Assembly (NCBI GenBank): GCA_963557065.1
Contig: CAUWCT010000004.1
Coordinates: 18,443-82,442 of the forward strand
Reading direction: 5' to 3'
DNA: 64,000 bases
From: UMGS1370 sp963557065
Lineage (GTDB): Bacteria > Bacillota > Clostridia > Lachnospirales > Lachnospiraceae
The notes beneath the pieces were generated by a model that did not search any database, was not told the origin of the DNA, and worked only from the letters and a program-made list of their open reading frames with translations. This document shows positions 33,901 through 43,422 of this stretch, one piece after another. Position numbers and translations under genes: made by a program. Numbering within the stretch: position 1 is the first letter of the stretch; each line of letters opens with the position of its first letter.

Positions 33901-34472
33901 TAACTCTCCTTTATTTTGTCCCATATAGCTGAAAAATCAGAACCTGTCTGCTGCATCAGTTGAAACATGGCGGAAATCTTTTTTCTGTAATGATTTGTTT
34001 CCTCTTGTATATGATTCTCATTGTCAAGTATCCGGGCATACTCTTCCTCTCTGTTCTCAAACAGTTCATGAACCCCTATCAGGCCCTTTTGATCATAGAT
34101 ATCCCGTAAACCAAGCTGCTGAAAATTAGCGGCAAATTTTGATACATCTTCTCCAAATGCCCGGTACTCTTTCAGATAATCGGAATTATGATTATAAAAT
34201 TGCTCAATTAGCCCTGAATCTTGCCATTTATTGAAAGAGACCTGGTCCTGAACCTCTTTCCATGAGTCAAAGGACTGCAATTCCTTCTGGTTATTTTTAT
34301 CCACCTTAAACCCGTATGCAAAAAAACGTTCTTCCGTCTTAGGTGCAGTCTCAAACGTATCAACATCTGGTTTTGGTCTCACATTCGTCAACGACTTTAA
34401 ACTGCTGTTATGCAAAGAAGATTTAAGATACGGGGGTTGAACAACTCCCAGTTTTGCAGCATCTATTTGCAT
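33852..34472 (-). CDS. uncharacterised 206-residue soluble protein
   Basis: I do not recognise the family. It has no signal peptide or membrane helix. The N-terminal 40 residues are polar and low in structure (KLGVVQPPYLKSSLHNSSLK); the rest is helical and rich in charged and aromatic residues (NKWQDSGLIEQFYNHNSDYLKEY, shown as WQDSGLIEQFYNHNSDYL). ATG 34472 has AGGAGG at 9 bases; a longer reading contains that site. The final residues VTGGLSIRQPLSFAI are encoded in the 122-bp repeat, so the natural C-terminus may be here or may have been altered by the rearrangement. Confidence 0.7.
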   Translation of the reverse strand: MQIDAAKLGVVQPPYLKSSLHNSSLKSLTNVRPKPDVDTFETAPKTEERFFAYGFKVDKNNQKELQSFDSWKEVQDQVSFNKWQDSGLIEQFYNHNSDYLKEYRAFGEDVSKFAANFQQLGLRDIYDQKGLIGVHELFENREEEYARILDNENHIQEETNHYRKKISAMFQLMQQTGSDFSAIWDKIKESYVTGGLSIRQPLSFAI

Positions 34473-34570
34473 AGAACATAACCTCCTGCCTTCTAAGCCA
34501 GATTCATGTAACATTTATAATATGGACCAGATTTTGTATAACATTAACAATTAGCACCAAAAAGAACTTC

Positions 34571-35479
34571 CTATGCCGGGTACTGACTGAGAAAGTATCC
34601 CAGCGCTCCGATAAGATTCGCATCATTATAATATTTACAGGTTACAACCTCTGGTTTTGGAATTGGAAACTTTGCAGTCGCATAAAATCCATCAACATTC
34701 CTTTGAATAGATTTTAGAAACAGCGGCTGCTTACTAATTCCTCCTCCAATGGCAAACCGTTCCGGATCATAGATTACCTGGAGATTCATAATCATAAAAG
34801 CAATATCTTTTGTAAACTTATCAAGAGCCCAAAGTACCTGCTCATCCCCCTCCTCTGCCCACTGAAATACGTGGTAGCTGGTGATTCCATCCGTACTTAC
34901 GCCTTTTGCAGCCGCCGCCAGACTTACCAGACGGCGGTTTCCGTTTCTCAAAGCCCAGGAATCTTCTGCATGATCAAATTCCTGGCTCATCATCAGCCAG
35001 CTAAATTCTCCTGCTGCAAAATGTTTTCCCGAATGCACCTCTCCGTCCTTTACCAGGGCGCCTCCAATTCCAGTTCCAAAAACAATTACCACTGCATCCT
35101 GACAATCAGCCAGCGATCCCCAGGTAACCTCTGCAAGAGCTGCCGCTTTTGCATCGTTCATAACAGATACCGGCACTTTGCATCGTTTTCTCATACTGGC
35201 AGCCAGCGGAAGCAATTCTACATATTTTAAATTCCCTCCGTTTATGCAAATCCCCTGATTACTGTCAATCATGCCTGGAACAGACATTGCAATACCTGAA
35301 ATCTGCGGTTCCTTCTCCTTTACATTGTGAAAAATAGTTTCTAATGTGTCCAGATACGTTTCTACTCCATCATAGGGTGTAACTACACTGCCTCTGGCTG
35401 AAAACTGAAGCCTGCTGTCAAGTACAGCATATTTAATAGATGTACCTCCCACATCTATACACAGATATTTCTTTTCCAT
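34571..35479 (-). CDS. ROK-family sugar kinase, likely beta-glucoside or glucose kinase
   Basis: A 302-residue ROK kinase. The N-terminal ATP motif is CIDVGGTSIKYAVLD and the catalytic Asp lies in SVMNDAKAAALAE. The GTGIGGALVKDGEVHSGKHF loop follows. The ROK zinc motif CxCGxxGC is absent, as in BglK-type members that phosphorylate cellobiose or beta-glucosides. It is the last gene of the PTS/GH1 operon, so it may phosphorylate free glucose or a glucoside released by the hydrolase (inference). Confidence 0.88.
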   Translation of the reverse strand: MEKKYLCIDVGGTSIKYAVLDSRLQFSARGSVVTPYDGVETYLDTLETIFHNVKEKEPQISGIAMSVPGMIDSNQGICINGGNLKYVELLPLAASMRKRCKVPVSVMNDAKAAALAEVTWGSLADCQDAVVIVFGTGIGGALVKDGEVHSGKHFAAGEFSWLMMSQEFDHAEDSWALRNGNRRLVSLAAAAKGVSTDGITSYHVFQWAEEGDEQVLWALDKFTKDIAFMIMNLQVIYDPERFAIGGGISKQPLFLKSIQRNVDGFYATAKFPIPKPEVVTCKYYNDANLIGALGYFLSQYPA

Positions 35480-35547
35480 ATATGATAGTTTCCCCTCTCA
35501 ATCTATTTCAGCCAGCATCACACCAGATCTGTCTGTTTTCCTTCAGT

Positions 35548-36975
35548 TTAGTACACTTCTCCGTTTGTTTCAATCACTTTCTTATACCAGTCAAAAGAGG
35601 CCTTTTTGCTTCGGTGGAGATCACCGCTTCCGTCATTATGTTTATCGACATAGATAAAACCGTATCGTTTATCCATCTCTCCTGTCCCTGCACTGACCAG
35701 ATCTATACATCCCCATGGAGTATACCCCATCAAATTTACGCCATCCTCTTCTACAGCTTTTTTCATCTGTTCAATATGTTTTTGGAAATATTCGATTCGG
35801 TAATTATCCTGAATCGAACCATCCTCTTCCGTCTTATCATAAGCACCCAATCCATTTTCTACAATAAACAACGGTACCGGATACCGATCCGCAAACCAGT
35901 TCAGGGCATACCGCAGACCTACCGGATCTATCTGCCATCCCCAGTCATTTGCTTTTACATAGGAATTGCGGACGAAATCATTGCCTTCGCGGTAATCAAA
36001 ACAGGGATTATCTTTTTTGTGTTCAATGCAGAACGTCATGTAATAACTAAATCCAATATAATCTACTGTTCCCTCTTTCAAAACTTCCAGATCCTTTTTG
36101 GTCACATCCAATTCAAAATCTTTCCGTTTCCAGTACGCTGTAATATTGGCCGGATATGCGCCATGTACGTGAACATCTGTGTAATAGTAGCGTTTCTGCA
36201 TAGCCTTTTCCGCCATCAGAACATCCTCCGGTCTGCAGGTTGCCGGATACACAGGACACATGGCAATCATACAGCCAATCTGGAAATCCGGATTAATCTG
36301 GTGCCCCCGTCTCACTGCCTCAGCGCTTGCCACCAGTTCATAGTGTGCCGCCTGATACATCAGTTTTTCCGGATCTTCCCCTTTGTTTGGAATAATACCA
36401 GAGTTGGCAAACAGCATAAACCCTTCTTTAAAGCTTGCCTGATTGTTGATTTCGTTAAAGGTCATCCAATATTTCACCTTATCTTTATAACGTTCAAAAC
36501 AGGTCACTGCAAAATGGACAAAAAAATCTATCAGCCTGCGGTCTCTCCATCCCCCATATTCTTTGACCAGGTGAAGAGGCATTTCAAAGTGGCTTAAAGT
36601 AATAACCAGTTCGATACCATATTTATGACACTCATCAAATAAATCATCATAAAATTTCAGTCCGTCCTCATTTGGTTCTGTCTCATCGCCTTTTGGAAAA
36701 ATACGGGTCCAGGCAATACTGGTGCGAAAACATTTAAATCCCATTTCTGCGAACAGGCGAATATCCTCTTTATAATGATGGTAGAAGTCAATCGCTTCAT
36801 GATTAGGATAATTTTCTCCTTCTATAATGCCATCTGTTATCCGTCTTCTTGTTACTCGATCTCCAGCAGTGGTCACATCCATAATACTTAAGCCTTTCCC
36901 ACCTTCTTTATATGCGCCCTCTAACTGGTGGGCGGCTACTGCACCGCCCCAAAGGAAATCCTTTCTAAATGCCAT
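35548..36975 (-). CDS. 6-phospho-beta-glucosidase, glycoside hydrolase family 1
   Basis: A 475-residue TIM-barrel enzyme hydrolysing phosphorylated beta-glucosides delivered by the PTS. The GH1 N-terminal signature is FLWGGAVAAHQLEGAY, the acid/base Glu is in MTFNEINNQA, and the nucleophile Glu is in LFIVENGLGAYD. Length matches BglA/AscB. It follows the IIC gene by about 32 bases in one operon. Confidence 0.95.
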   Translation of the reverse strand: MAFRKDFLWGGAVAAHQLEGAYKEGGKGLSIMDVTTAGDRVTRRRITDGIIEGENYPNHEAIDFYHHYKEDIRLFAEMGFKCFRTSIAWTRIFPKGDETEPNEDGLKFYDDLFDECHKYGIELVITLSHFEMPLHLVKEYGGWRDRRLIDFFVHFAVTCFERYKDKVKYWMTFNEINNQASFKEGFMLFANSGIIPNKGEDPEKLMYQAAHYELVASAEAVRRGHQINPDFQIGCMIAMCPVYPATCRPEDVLMAEKAMQKRYYYTDVHVHGAYPANITAYWKRKDFELDVTKKDLEVLKEGTVDYIGFSYYMTFCIEHKKDNPCFDYREGNDFVRNSYVKANDWGWQIDPVGLRYALNWFADRYPVPLFIVENGLGAYDKTEEDGSIQDNYRIEYFQKHIEQMKKAVEEDGVNLMGYTPWGCIDLVSAGTGEMDKRYGFIYVDKHNDGSGDLHRSKKASFDWYKKVIETNGEVY

Positions 36976-37007
36976 AATAATCTTCCTCCTTTTCAGTCAA
37001 CAGAAAA

Positions 37008-38324
37008 TCAGCTTTCCTGTGCCATATTAATCTTTGCCGCCGCTTTTACAAAAGGCAGATAAATCAGGGTACTTACCGCCACACACAAAAGGCCAATTAC
37101 CAGTGAAAGCGCATTCGTCCCGCCGGAAGCCAGGAATGGGATTAAAAATCCTGGTGTTGTCCATCCCACATCTACAGTTGCCGGAGGAATAATCTGGAAT
37201 ACCATTGTGCACAAATATCCAATAATATTGCAGACAACCGGTGACAGCATAAACGGAATCGCATAAATCGGGTTCATAACAATAGGCAAACCGAACATCA
37301 GAGGTTCATTGATATTAAACAGGCCCGGCGCCAGCGCCAGTTTACCGATGGTATACTGGGTTTTGTCTTTTCTTGCCACAAGAAAAATTGCAATGATCAA
37401 GCCCAGAGTTGCACCGGAACCGCCAGTATTTCCAAATGCATCGTTAATAGACATCCATGTAATCGGAAAATCCGTTCCGATGGTAGTTCCATTTGCTCCG
37501 AAAAAGGCCAGGTTGGCAATATTTGCTTCACCAAACATAACTGTGCGGACTGCATTTAGAGTGTTTGGTCCATGAATTCCCAGAATCCACAAAAATTGCT
37601 GTGCCAGCGCAAACAAAAGAATTGTTACAATATTCCCTCCCAGATTTGAGAAAGGTTTCTGAATCATATTGTAGATTACATACTGGATACCGCCTTCTGC
37701 AATCTTGTTTAAAAAGAAATTAACAACTGCGGCAACCACAAAAATCAGAATAATTGGAATTACCAGATTAAACGATCTGGCTACCGCAGGCGGTACTGTA
37801 TCCGGCATTTTAATACAAAGTTTTTTATTTTTCGCCATCTCAGGCAAAAACTCGCCTACTAAAAGTCCTACAATCAAGGCTACAAAAAGTCCCTGAGCGC
37901 CCATAAACGTCATAGGCAGAGCACCATCCACATAAGGCGGATAAATAATAAAGTACGTGCCCACTGCACAGATCGATGTCAAAAGCGCATCGCCTCCCTT
38001 TGTTTCCGCCAGCTTATATGCACAGAGAAACGTAATCAGCAGCGACATAATATTCGTTGTCCCATTCAAAATCGGTGTGAAAATCTGCTGGTAATCAGCC
38101 AGATTGGGAATCAGAGTACCCAGATGCAAAATCTTTGCCACAAAACCATCTGGCGAAAGCACTGCATAATTAATCAGAACAATAATAGAACCTGCCAGTG
38201 TAAGGGGAAACGCAAATGTAAATGCATCACGCACTGCTGCTACATGGCGCTGTGAATTCAGCTTTGCTGCAAGGGGAACCAGCGTAGCATCCATTTTTTC
38301 CTGTATTTTTTCCATAAATCCCAT
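37008..38324 (-). CDS. celB: PTS lactose/cellobiose-family permease IIC
   Basis: A 438-residue polytopic membrane protein of the PTS EIIC lactose/cellobiose family; it moves and presents the sugar for phosphorylation by IIB. Typical segments include FTFAFPLTLAGSIIVLINYA near the N-terminus and the conserved LAPGLFNINEPLMFGLPIVMN (shown shortened as FNINEPLMFGLPIV) late in the protein. ATG 38324 has GGAGAG in front; the upstream ATG is less likely. It belongs to the IIA-IIB-IIC-GH1-ROK operon. Confidence 0.93.
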   Translation of the reverse strand: MGFMEKIQEKMDATLVPLAAKLNSQRHVAAVRDAFTFAFPLTLAGSIIVLINYAVLSPDGFVAKILHLGTLIPNLADYQQIFTPILNGTTNIMSLLITFLCAYKLAETKGGDALLTSICAVGTYFIIYPPYVDGALPMTFMGAQGLFVALIVGLLVGEFLPEMAKNKKLCIKMPDTVPPAVARSFNLVIPIILIFVVAAVVNFFLNKIAEGGIQYVIYNMIQKPFSNLGGNIVTILLFALAQQFLWILGIHGPNTLNAVRTVMFGEANIANLAFFGANGTTIGTDFPITWMSINDAFGNTGGSGATLGLIIAIFLVARKDKTQYTIGKLALAPGLFNINEPLMFGLPIVMNPIYAIPFMLSPVVCNIIGYLCTMVFQIIPPATVDVGWTTPGFLIPFLASGGTNALSLVIGLLCVAVSTLIYLPFVKAAAKINMAQES

Positions 38325-38394
38325 GGTATCTCTCTCCGTTCTTATTAAATTTTCAGGCACAGGATTTGGCCTTTTGCTGCCTTTGTTTTCTGCA

Positions 38395-38706
38395 TTACTG
38401 TCTGCCGGCCAGCTTCAGTGCAAAATTAAGAACATTCTTTCCGTTCATAGTGCCATAATCCATCATAGGAATCACATCAACCGCCACATTTTTAGGCCCG
38501 CAGATTTTCTTTGCTTCTGCCAGTTTATAGCGAACCTGAGGCCCTAAAAGCGCCACATCAATCCCATTTGTTTCTTTATCCATATTGGCCTCCGGAGCTG
38601 CCTCAATATCTGCCTCAAGTCCCATTTCCTTTGCCGCGTCTCTCATCTTATTTACCATCAAACTGGTTGACATACCTGCTGCACAAAATAATCTCACCAC
38701 AAACAT
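38395..38706 (-). CDS. celA: PTS lactose/cellobiose-family IIB component
   Basis: A 103-residue cytoplasmic phosphocarrier. The phosphorylated cysteine is in RLFCAAGMSTSLMV, followed by the short loop typical of the P-loop of IIB-cellobiose. It passes phosphate from IIA to the sugar in IIC. Confidence 0.95.
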   Translation of the reverse strand: MFVVRLFCAAGMSTSLMVNKMRDAAKEMGLEADIEAAPEANMDKETNGIDVALLGPQVRYKLAEAKKICGPKNVAVDVIPMMDYGTMNGKNVLNFALKLAGRQ

Positions 38707-38723
38707 TTTATTTCCTCCTAAAC

Positions 38724-39053
38724 TTAGCTGATTTTGTTTTTGTTTATACTCTTATACACATCAATAAATTCTGCTGCCAGATCAATAATGACCATTGCAG
38801 TCATCAAATGATCCTGTCCATGGCACATAATAAGAGAAGTCTCTACCTCTTCTCCTGCTGCCTCCTTGCTTACCAGTTCTGTCTGAAATTCGTGGGCTTT
38901 TAAAATCGCCTTCTGTGAATTTTCAAGCATATTCTCTGCTTCCTGAAAATTTCTTTTTTTCGCCAGTTGAATTGCTTCCATTGCCAGGCTTCTGGCATTT
39001 CCGCTGTTGACTACCAGTTCCATAATCACTTTCTCTGTCATTGACTCTTTCAC
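38724..39053 (-). CDS. celC: PTS lactose/cellobiose-family IIA component
   Basis: A 109-residue three-helix phosphocarrier. The active histidine is in LIMCHGQDHLMTAMV. The start is GTG 39053, because AGGAGG lies 8 bases upstream; the internal ATG at 39041 is less well placed. It is the first gene of the cellobiose-type operon. Confidence 0.93.
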   Translation of the reverse strand: MKESMTEKVIMELVVNSGNARSLAMEAIQLAKKRNFQEAENMLENSQKAILKAHEFQTELVSKEAAGEEVETSLIMCHGQDHLMTAMVIIDLAAEFIDVYKSINKNKIS

Positions 39054-39105
39054 TGCATACCCTCCTGTCTCTGTTATAACGAATTGTTATCTGTCCTGTG
39101 AAGTC

Positions 39106-39141
39106 AGTATAGTGGGTAAAACTATTTATGCCAATAGTTTT
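39106..39141 (-). promoter_or_regulatory. PTS operon promoter with overlapping operator
   Basis: TTGGCA (39129-39134), 17-base spacer, TATACT (39106-39111). A perfect 9-bp inverted repeat, AAAACTATT/AATAGTTTT (39118-39126 and 39133-39141), spans the -35 and is the likely site of the adjacent RpiR regulator. A second palindrome, ATAAC-5-GTTAT (39076-39090), lies in the leader. Confidence 0.7.
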
Positions 39142-39186
39142 GAGACTGAATAAAACAAATACATCCAAATATAATTTTTCACAAAC

Positions 39187-39231
39187 AAAAAACAGTGCGT
39201 TACATCTTATTGTGTAATCTGCACTGTTTTT
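39187..39231 (-). terminator. terminator after the RpiR gene
   Basis: AAAAACAGTGC and GCACTGTTTTTT arms with a 22-base loop on the minus strand. Confidence 0.8.
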
Positions 39232-39254
39232 CGCTTTATTTTTATCAATTATTA

Positions 39255-40019
39255 CTATAATTCCTGTCCCTTGTTTTTTGCTGTTACCAGTTCTCTCTTT
39301 CTTCCGCACAATCTACGCCCCAAAGTTTCCAGTGTAAACAAAACCGGAATCTGGGAGGTCAGGTCAAAATGCTCATCAAGCCTCAAAACAGGAATATAAT
39401 ATGCAATATTACAGTCACTCATATTGGCAAGCGGACAGTTTGCGCTGTCAGTAATGGAAATCAAAGAAGAACCTCTGGCTTTTAGCTGGCTGGCCAGTAT
39501 CAATGTCTGTTCTGTGGTTCCTGATACAGAAAGGGCAATTACAGTAATCCTGCCGCTTTCCTCACAAAAAATCGGAGTAAACGGGTCATCAATACACATG
39601 GATAGACAACCTGCATTATTAAAATATCTAGCCCCGTATTTTCCAAGAACTGCTGATGAGCCAACCCCAATAAATACTACAATATCTGATCTGTCCAGAA
39701 TATCCAGAGCCTTTTGGATGGAATTCTGATAAGCCTCCCCTTCTGCCCTCTGGAAAAATTCCGTCATAGCACTGATGTCCAGATCCGGCTGTTGGTTTTT
39801 CTGTTCCAAAAGTTCCTGCTTCAGTCTCAGCTTAAACTCAGAATACCCTTCGCATCCCACTTTTTTGCAGAAACGAAGCACTGTTGTTGTAGAAACATGG
39901 GCCCCGTCAGCAAGTTCCCGGATTTTCATGTACACAACTTTTTCTTTGTTGCTGAGAATATAATTGTAAACAGACATTTCAAGTTCATTAAAGGAACTGA
40001 TTTCTTGATGGCTGAACAT
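39255..40019 (-). CDS. RpiR/MurR-family regulator of the cellobiose-type PTS operon
   Basis: A 254-residue regulator. The N-terminal HTH_6 domain (IRELADGAHVSTTTVLRFCK) is followed by a SIS domain (VFIGVGSSAVLGKYGARYF; VIALSVSGTTEQTLILASQL) that binds a sugar phosphate. It lies directly upstream of the PTS genes but is separated by a terminator, so the operon has its own controlled promoter. The C-terminus GRKRELVTAKNKGQEL is somewhat short for the family (about 280). Confidence 0.92.
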   Translation of the reverse strand: MFSHQEISSFNELEMSVYNYILSNKEKVVYMKIRELADGAHVSTTTVLRFCKKVGCEGYSEFKLRLKQELLEQKNQQPDLDISAMTEFFQRAEGEAYQNSIQKALDILDRSDIVVFIGVGSSAVLGKYGARYFNNAGCLSMCIDDPFTPIFCEESGRITVIALSVSGTTEQTLILASQLKARGSSLISITDSANCPLANMSDCNIAYYIPVLRLDEHFDLTSQIPVLFTLETLGRRLCGRKRELVTAKNKGQEL

Positions 40020-40067
40020 GGTTTTCTCCCCCTGGGAAGAATTATCCTTTTTAGGGTATTATCTGAT

Positions 40068-41240
40068 CTATTTACTTCTGTACTGATCTAAAAACCGGTT
40101 AATCCGTCCGGTAGGATTTAACAGTTCGCTTAAAGATGCATCATGGTTGAGATTATCAATAATCAGGGCAATGTACTTGCTCATATCTACGTCAATATAG
40201 TATGGTCTCTGCAGCAGATCCGGAGTCTGATATACCAAGTTGGTGGTAAGAATCCTGTCGATCAGGCCATTTTCATAGTATTCATCAAACTTGGCCAGGC
40301 CGTTGGTAAACAGACCAAAGGTAGCACAGATAAATACTTTTCTTGCCTTTCTCATCTTTAATTCTTTGGCAACATCCAGCATGCTTTCTCCTGAAGAAAT
40401 CATGTCGTCAATAATCAGAACGTCTTTGCCCTCTACATCGCTTCCCAAAAATTCGTGGGCCACAATGGGGTTGCGGCCATTTACAATCTTGGTATAATCT
40501 CTGCGCTTATAGAACATACCCATATCCAGGCCCAATACGTTGGCAAAATAAACAGCCCGTCCCATACCGCCTTCATCAGGACTGATTACCATCATATGGT
40601 CGCTGTCAATCTCCAGATTCGGCTCATTCTTTAACAGATGCTTGATAAACTGGTAAATCGGCTGTACTGTCTCAAATCCTCTGAATGGAATCGCATTCTG
40701 CACGCGGGGATCATGAGCGTCAAATGTAATAATATTCTCTACGCCCATATGAACCAGTTCCTGAAGCGCCAGAGCACAGTCCAAAGATTCTCTGCTGGAA
40801 CGCTTATGCTGACGGCTCTCATAAAGGAACGGCATAATTACATTGATTCTGCGCGCCTTTCCGGCTGCAGCGGCAATCACACGCTTTAAATCCTGAAAAT
40901 GATCATCCGGAGACATATGGTTGGTCATTCCGCACAAAGAATAGGTCAGGCTATAGTTGCACACATCCACCATCAGATATAAGTCGTCACCGCGAATCGA
41001 AGCCTCCAGAGTTCCCTTTCCCTCACCGGAACCAAATCGGGGAGTTTTAGCCCCTATAATATAAGAATCTCTCTGATAACCGGAAAATGCAATAGTATGC
41101 TTGTGCTCGCTTTCCCGTTCTCTTCTCCAGTCTACCAGATACTTGTCAACCTTTTCTCCCAGAGCCGCACAGCTCTTTAACGGAATTAATCCCAGCGGTC
41201 CAACCGGAATGGTCTCAATAATCTTCTCTTCGTACAGCAT
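40068..41240 (-). CDS. prs: ribose-phosphate pyrophosphokinase, long form
   Basis: A 390-residue PRPP synthetase, making PRPP from ribose 5-phosphate and ATP for nucleotide, His and Trp synthesis. It is longer than the usual 315 residues. Key motifs are the PRPP/ribose-phosphate loop DVLIIDDMISSGESML, the metal and pyrophosphate region ITFDAHDPRVQNAIPF, and KRRDYTKIVNGR as a flexible-loop equivalent. ATG 41240 with GGAGG is used; the ATG four codons earlier overlaps that site. It is a single gene next to dnaC. Confidence 0.88.
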   Translation of the reverse strand: MLYEEKIIETIPVGPLGLIPLKSCAALGEKVDKYLVDWRRERESEHKHTIAFSGYQRDSYIIGAKTPRFGSGEGKGTLEASIRGDDLYLMVDVCNYSLTYSLCGMTNHMSPDDHFQDLKRVIAAAAGKARRINVIMPFLYESRQHKRSSRESLDCALALQELVHMGVENIITFDAHDPRVQNAIPFRGFETVQPIYQFIKHLLKNEPNLEIDSDHMMVISPDEGGMGRAVYFANVLGLDMGMFYKRRDYTKIVNGRNPIVAHEFLGSDVEGKDVLIIDDMISSGESMLDVAKELKMRKARKVFICATFGLFTNGLAKFDEYYENGLIDRILTTNLVYQTPDLLQRPYYIDVDMSKYIALIIDNLNHDASLSELLNPTGRINRFLDQYRSK

Positions 41241-41313
41241 TTCGTCCTCCATCTATAGTTATAAGTTCATATGATAATAAGCAATTCTTTTATAACATTC
41301 TCCCAGGCAATAG

Positions 41314-42303
41314 TCAACCCCCCAGAAGTTTTCGCCTGCGCAAATCTTCCCCATACAAGGGAATAATCCGATATCCGCTGATGATCCGCGACGTTACCCG
41401 ATCTGTATAATTATCCCGCAGCATATTCAGAGATAAATTGGTGGAGATAATGGTCGATCTGTGGTTGGAAAGCCGGTCATTGATACAGTAAAACAACTGA
41501 GAAGAAGTAAAACTGTTGTTGACCTCTGTCCCCAAATCATCAATAATCAGCAGATCACATTCTAAAATAGACTGATAGGTATCCCGAATTTCTTCTTCAC
41601 TTCTGGATTCAAACCGGTTTTTGGAAAATACTTCAAACAGATCATTGGCTGACAAATACAAAACCGAGTAGTAATGATCCATCACTTCTTTTGCAATACA
41701 GTTGCTGAGAAACGTCTTCCCTACACCTGTATTGCCGGTAAAAAGAATGTTTCCCCCATCTGTTCCAAAATTACGGGCAAACTCCATACACTGTTCTTTT
41801 ACCCGTCTCATATACTGGGCGGCCGTCATTCCCACCTCCGACAGCACATGGGTATTGTCAAAACAGTCATATGAAAATGCGGCAAAATTTTCCCTGCTCA
41901 CAATATCGTCAATATTGGACTGAGCGTAAAGCAGCTTCATCTGCGCCCGCCTGAAACAGTGGCACTTTTTCCCGTCCACATATCCGGTATCCCGGCAGTC
42001 CGGGCAGGTGTAGCGAATCTCCATATAGCCCTCCGGGTAACCGTATGCGGTTAAAAGAGCATTTCTCTGTTCGCCAAGTTCTGCAATCTCCTTTTTCAGA
42101 CGCTTTTTTGCTTCTGCATCTCCTGCCAAAAGCTGTCTGGCCCGCTCCAGCGCTTTTGTCCCCACTGCATTGTCAATCTCCTTTACAGCCGGAATCTTCT
42201 CATAAATCTCTTCTACCCGTTTTTCCTGCTCATGGCGCTGCTCCATGCGGCGTCTTTCATAATCCCGCATAATGCTGTTGTATTGAGAATTGCTTAGTGC
42301 CAT
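41314..42303 (-). CDS. dnaC: DnaC/DnaI-type helicase loader, AAA+ ATPase
   Basis: A 329-residue protein. The N-terminal 110 residues end in a cysteine cluster (YTCPDCRDTGYVDGKKCHC) typical of DnaI-like loaders. The AAA+ domain follows: Walker A FTGNTGVGKTFLSNC, Walker B LLIIDDLGTEV, sensor-1 region STIISTNLS, and the arginine-finger stretch DRVTSRIISG. It loads the replicative helicase with DnaD. AGGAGG precedes ATG 42303, 8 bases after dnaD. Confidence 0.92.
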   Translation of the reverse strand: MALSNSQYNSIMRDYERRRMEQRHEQEKRVEEIYEKIPAVKEIDNAVGTKALERARQLLAGDAEAKKRLKKEIAELGEQRNALLTAYGYPEGYMEIRYTCPDCRDTGYVDGKKCHCFRRAQMKLLYAQSNIDDIVSRENFAAFSYDCFDNTHVLSEVGMTAAQYMRRVKEQCMEFARNFGTDGGNILFTGNTGVGKTFLSNCIAKEVMDHYYSVLYLSANDLFEVFSKNRFESRSEEEIRDTYQSILECDLLIIDDLGTEVNNSFTSSQLFYCINDRLSNHRSTIISTNLSLNMLRDNYTDRVTSRIISGYRIIPLYGEDLRRRKLLGG

Positions 42304-42311
42304 ATGCCCTC

Positions 42312-43385
42312 CTATCGTTTCTGAAGCTGCTCTAAAATCAGAGCGTCATAATCCACATCCCGCTGCTGAAAATTGTGGAACTGGTTCTGAGGTTTTCTTG
42401 CCTGTCCCTGAGGCAGATTTCCCTTATGTCCCCGCCCGGCTTCCACTCCTCTGGAAACTGCCTGAGTATCTGTTTCTGTCTTTGCCGCCTTTTCCCTGTG
42501 CTTTATATCCAGCGCCTTTACATCCGACATGGTACGGACATGTTTCTCTCTCCAGGATGACAAAATCCGATCCGCATACTGGAAGCTTGGGGTATGGGCG
42601 GACTGGAGAGTCCTGCTGCATGCCTCTATGACCAGATCCCTGGTAAAGCCCCAGTCCCGGAACCACTTTTCCATAATCTTCTGTTCCGATACCCCCGGTC
42701 TTCGATCTCCGATCCCAAATGCCCGCATTACCGCAAACACATCCTTTGTATAGGCAGCCGAAGAGGTCTTTGCCTCATCCACAGTCCCAATCCCCTGCTC
42801 ATGCCAGTTTAATGCAACTGTTTCCAGATAGCGGATGCTGGTATGCCCCAACTGGGCGCAATATTCCACCAGATACTCCAACAAATCCTTTTTCATGTGC
42901 AGTCCGTCATACAAATAGGCAAAGGTCTGACACTCTCTCTGGGTAAATACTTTGTTCATATATTTTTGGGCAATATACAGCAGTTCGGCAAAATCCTCGT
43001 CCTTGCCAAGTCTGTTTAAATCATCTGCCGTAACCGGCTTTTTCTCCTCCAAAGACCGCCTTGCCTCATTCTGTACCGGCAGAGCCTCTCCCGGCGTGCC
43101 TGCTGCTGCCGCTGATTCTGCCGCCGTTGATTTGTCCACCGTCTGCTCTCCTCTGGATAAAACCCCGGCCTTTTCCCAGTAGGTCAGGGCCCGCCGCACA
43201 TCCGCCTCTGTGTGGTTTAGAGCATCTGCAATTTTCCCTACTTCTATCAGCTCTTTCTGATGCCGCAGAAGATACAGATATACTTTTACATATTCTCCAT
43301 TCGCGCCGGCCATATACTGATCAATAAATTCATTGCTGATGACCGTAACTTCCGGTACTGCCTGCAAACTTAGCTGATACGGCAT
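42312..43385 (-). CDS. dnaD: DnaD-domain primosomal protein
   Basis: A 357-residue protein with an N-terminal winged-helix part (IGKIADALNHTEADVRRALTYWEK, seen as IADALNHTEADVRRALTYW), a low-complexity Ala-rich linker (about 90-110), and a C-terminal DnaD/DnaB2 domain (MEKWFRDWGFTRDLVIEACS, then YADRILSSWREK). It acts with DnaA and the helicase loader at replication start and restart. GGAGAG precedes ATG 43385, and the upstream region holds DnaA boxes beside the promoter. Confidence 0.9.
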   Translation of the reverse strand: MPYQLSLQAVPEVTVISNEFIDQYMAGANGEYVKVYLYLLRHQKELIEVGKIADALNHTEADVRRALTYWEKAGVLSRGEQTVDKSTAAESAAAAGTPGEALPVQNEARRSLEEKKPVTADDLNRLGKDEDFAELLYIAQKYMNKVFTQRECQTFAYLYDGLHMKKDLLEYLVEYCAQLGHTSIRYLETVALNWHEQGIGTVDEAKTSSAAYTKDVFAVMRAFGIGDRRPGVSEQKIMEKWFRDWGFTRDLVIEACSRTLQSAHTPSFQYADRILSSWREKHVRTMSDVKALDIKHREKAAKTETDTQAVSRGVEAGRGHKGNLPQGQARKPQNQFHNFQQRDVDYDALILEQLQKR

Positions 43386-43422
43386 TTTCTGACTCTCCTT
43401 TTTTGTAAAATCTTTTATCTAC

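Noticed and set aside
35440..36597. 385-codon plus-strand ORF over the GH1 gene
   Set aside because: It is antisense to a full-length GH1 enzyme with both catalytic glutamates; the plus frame has no domain.
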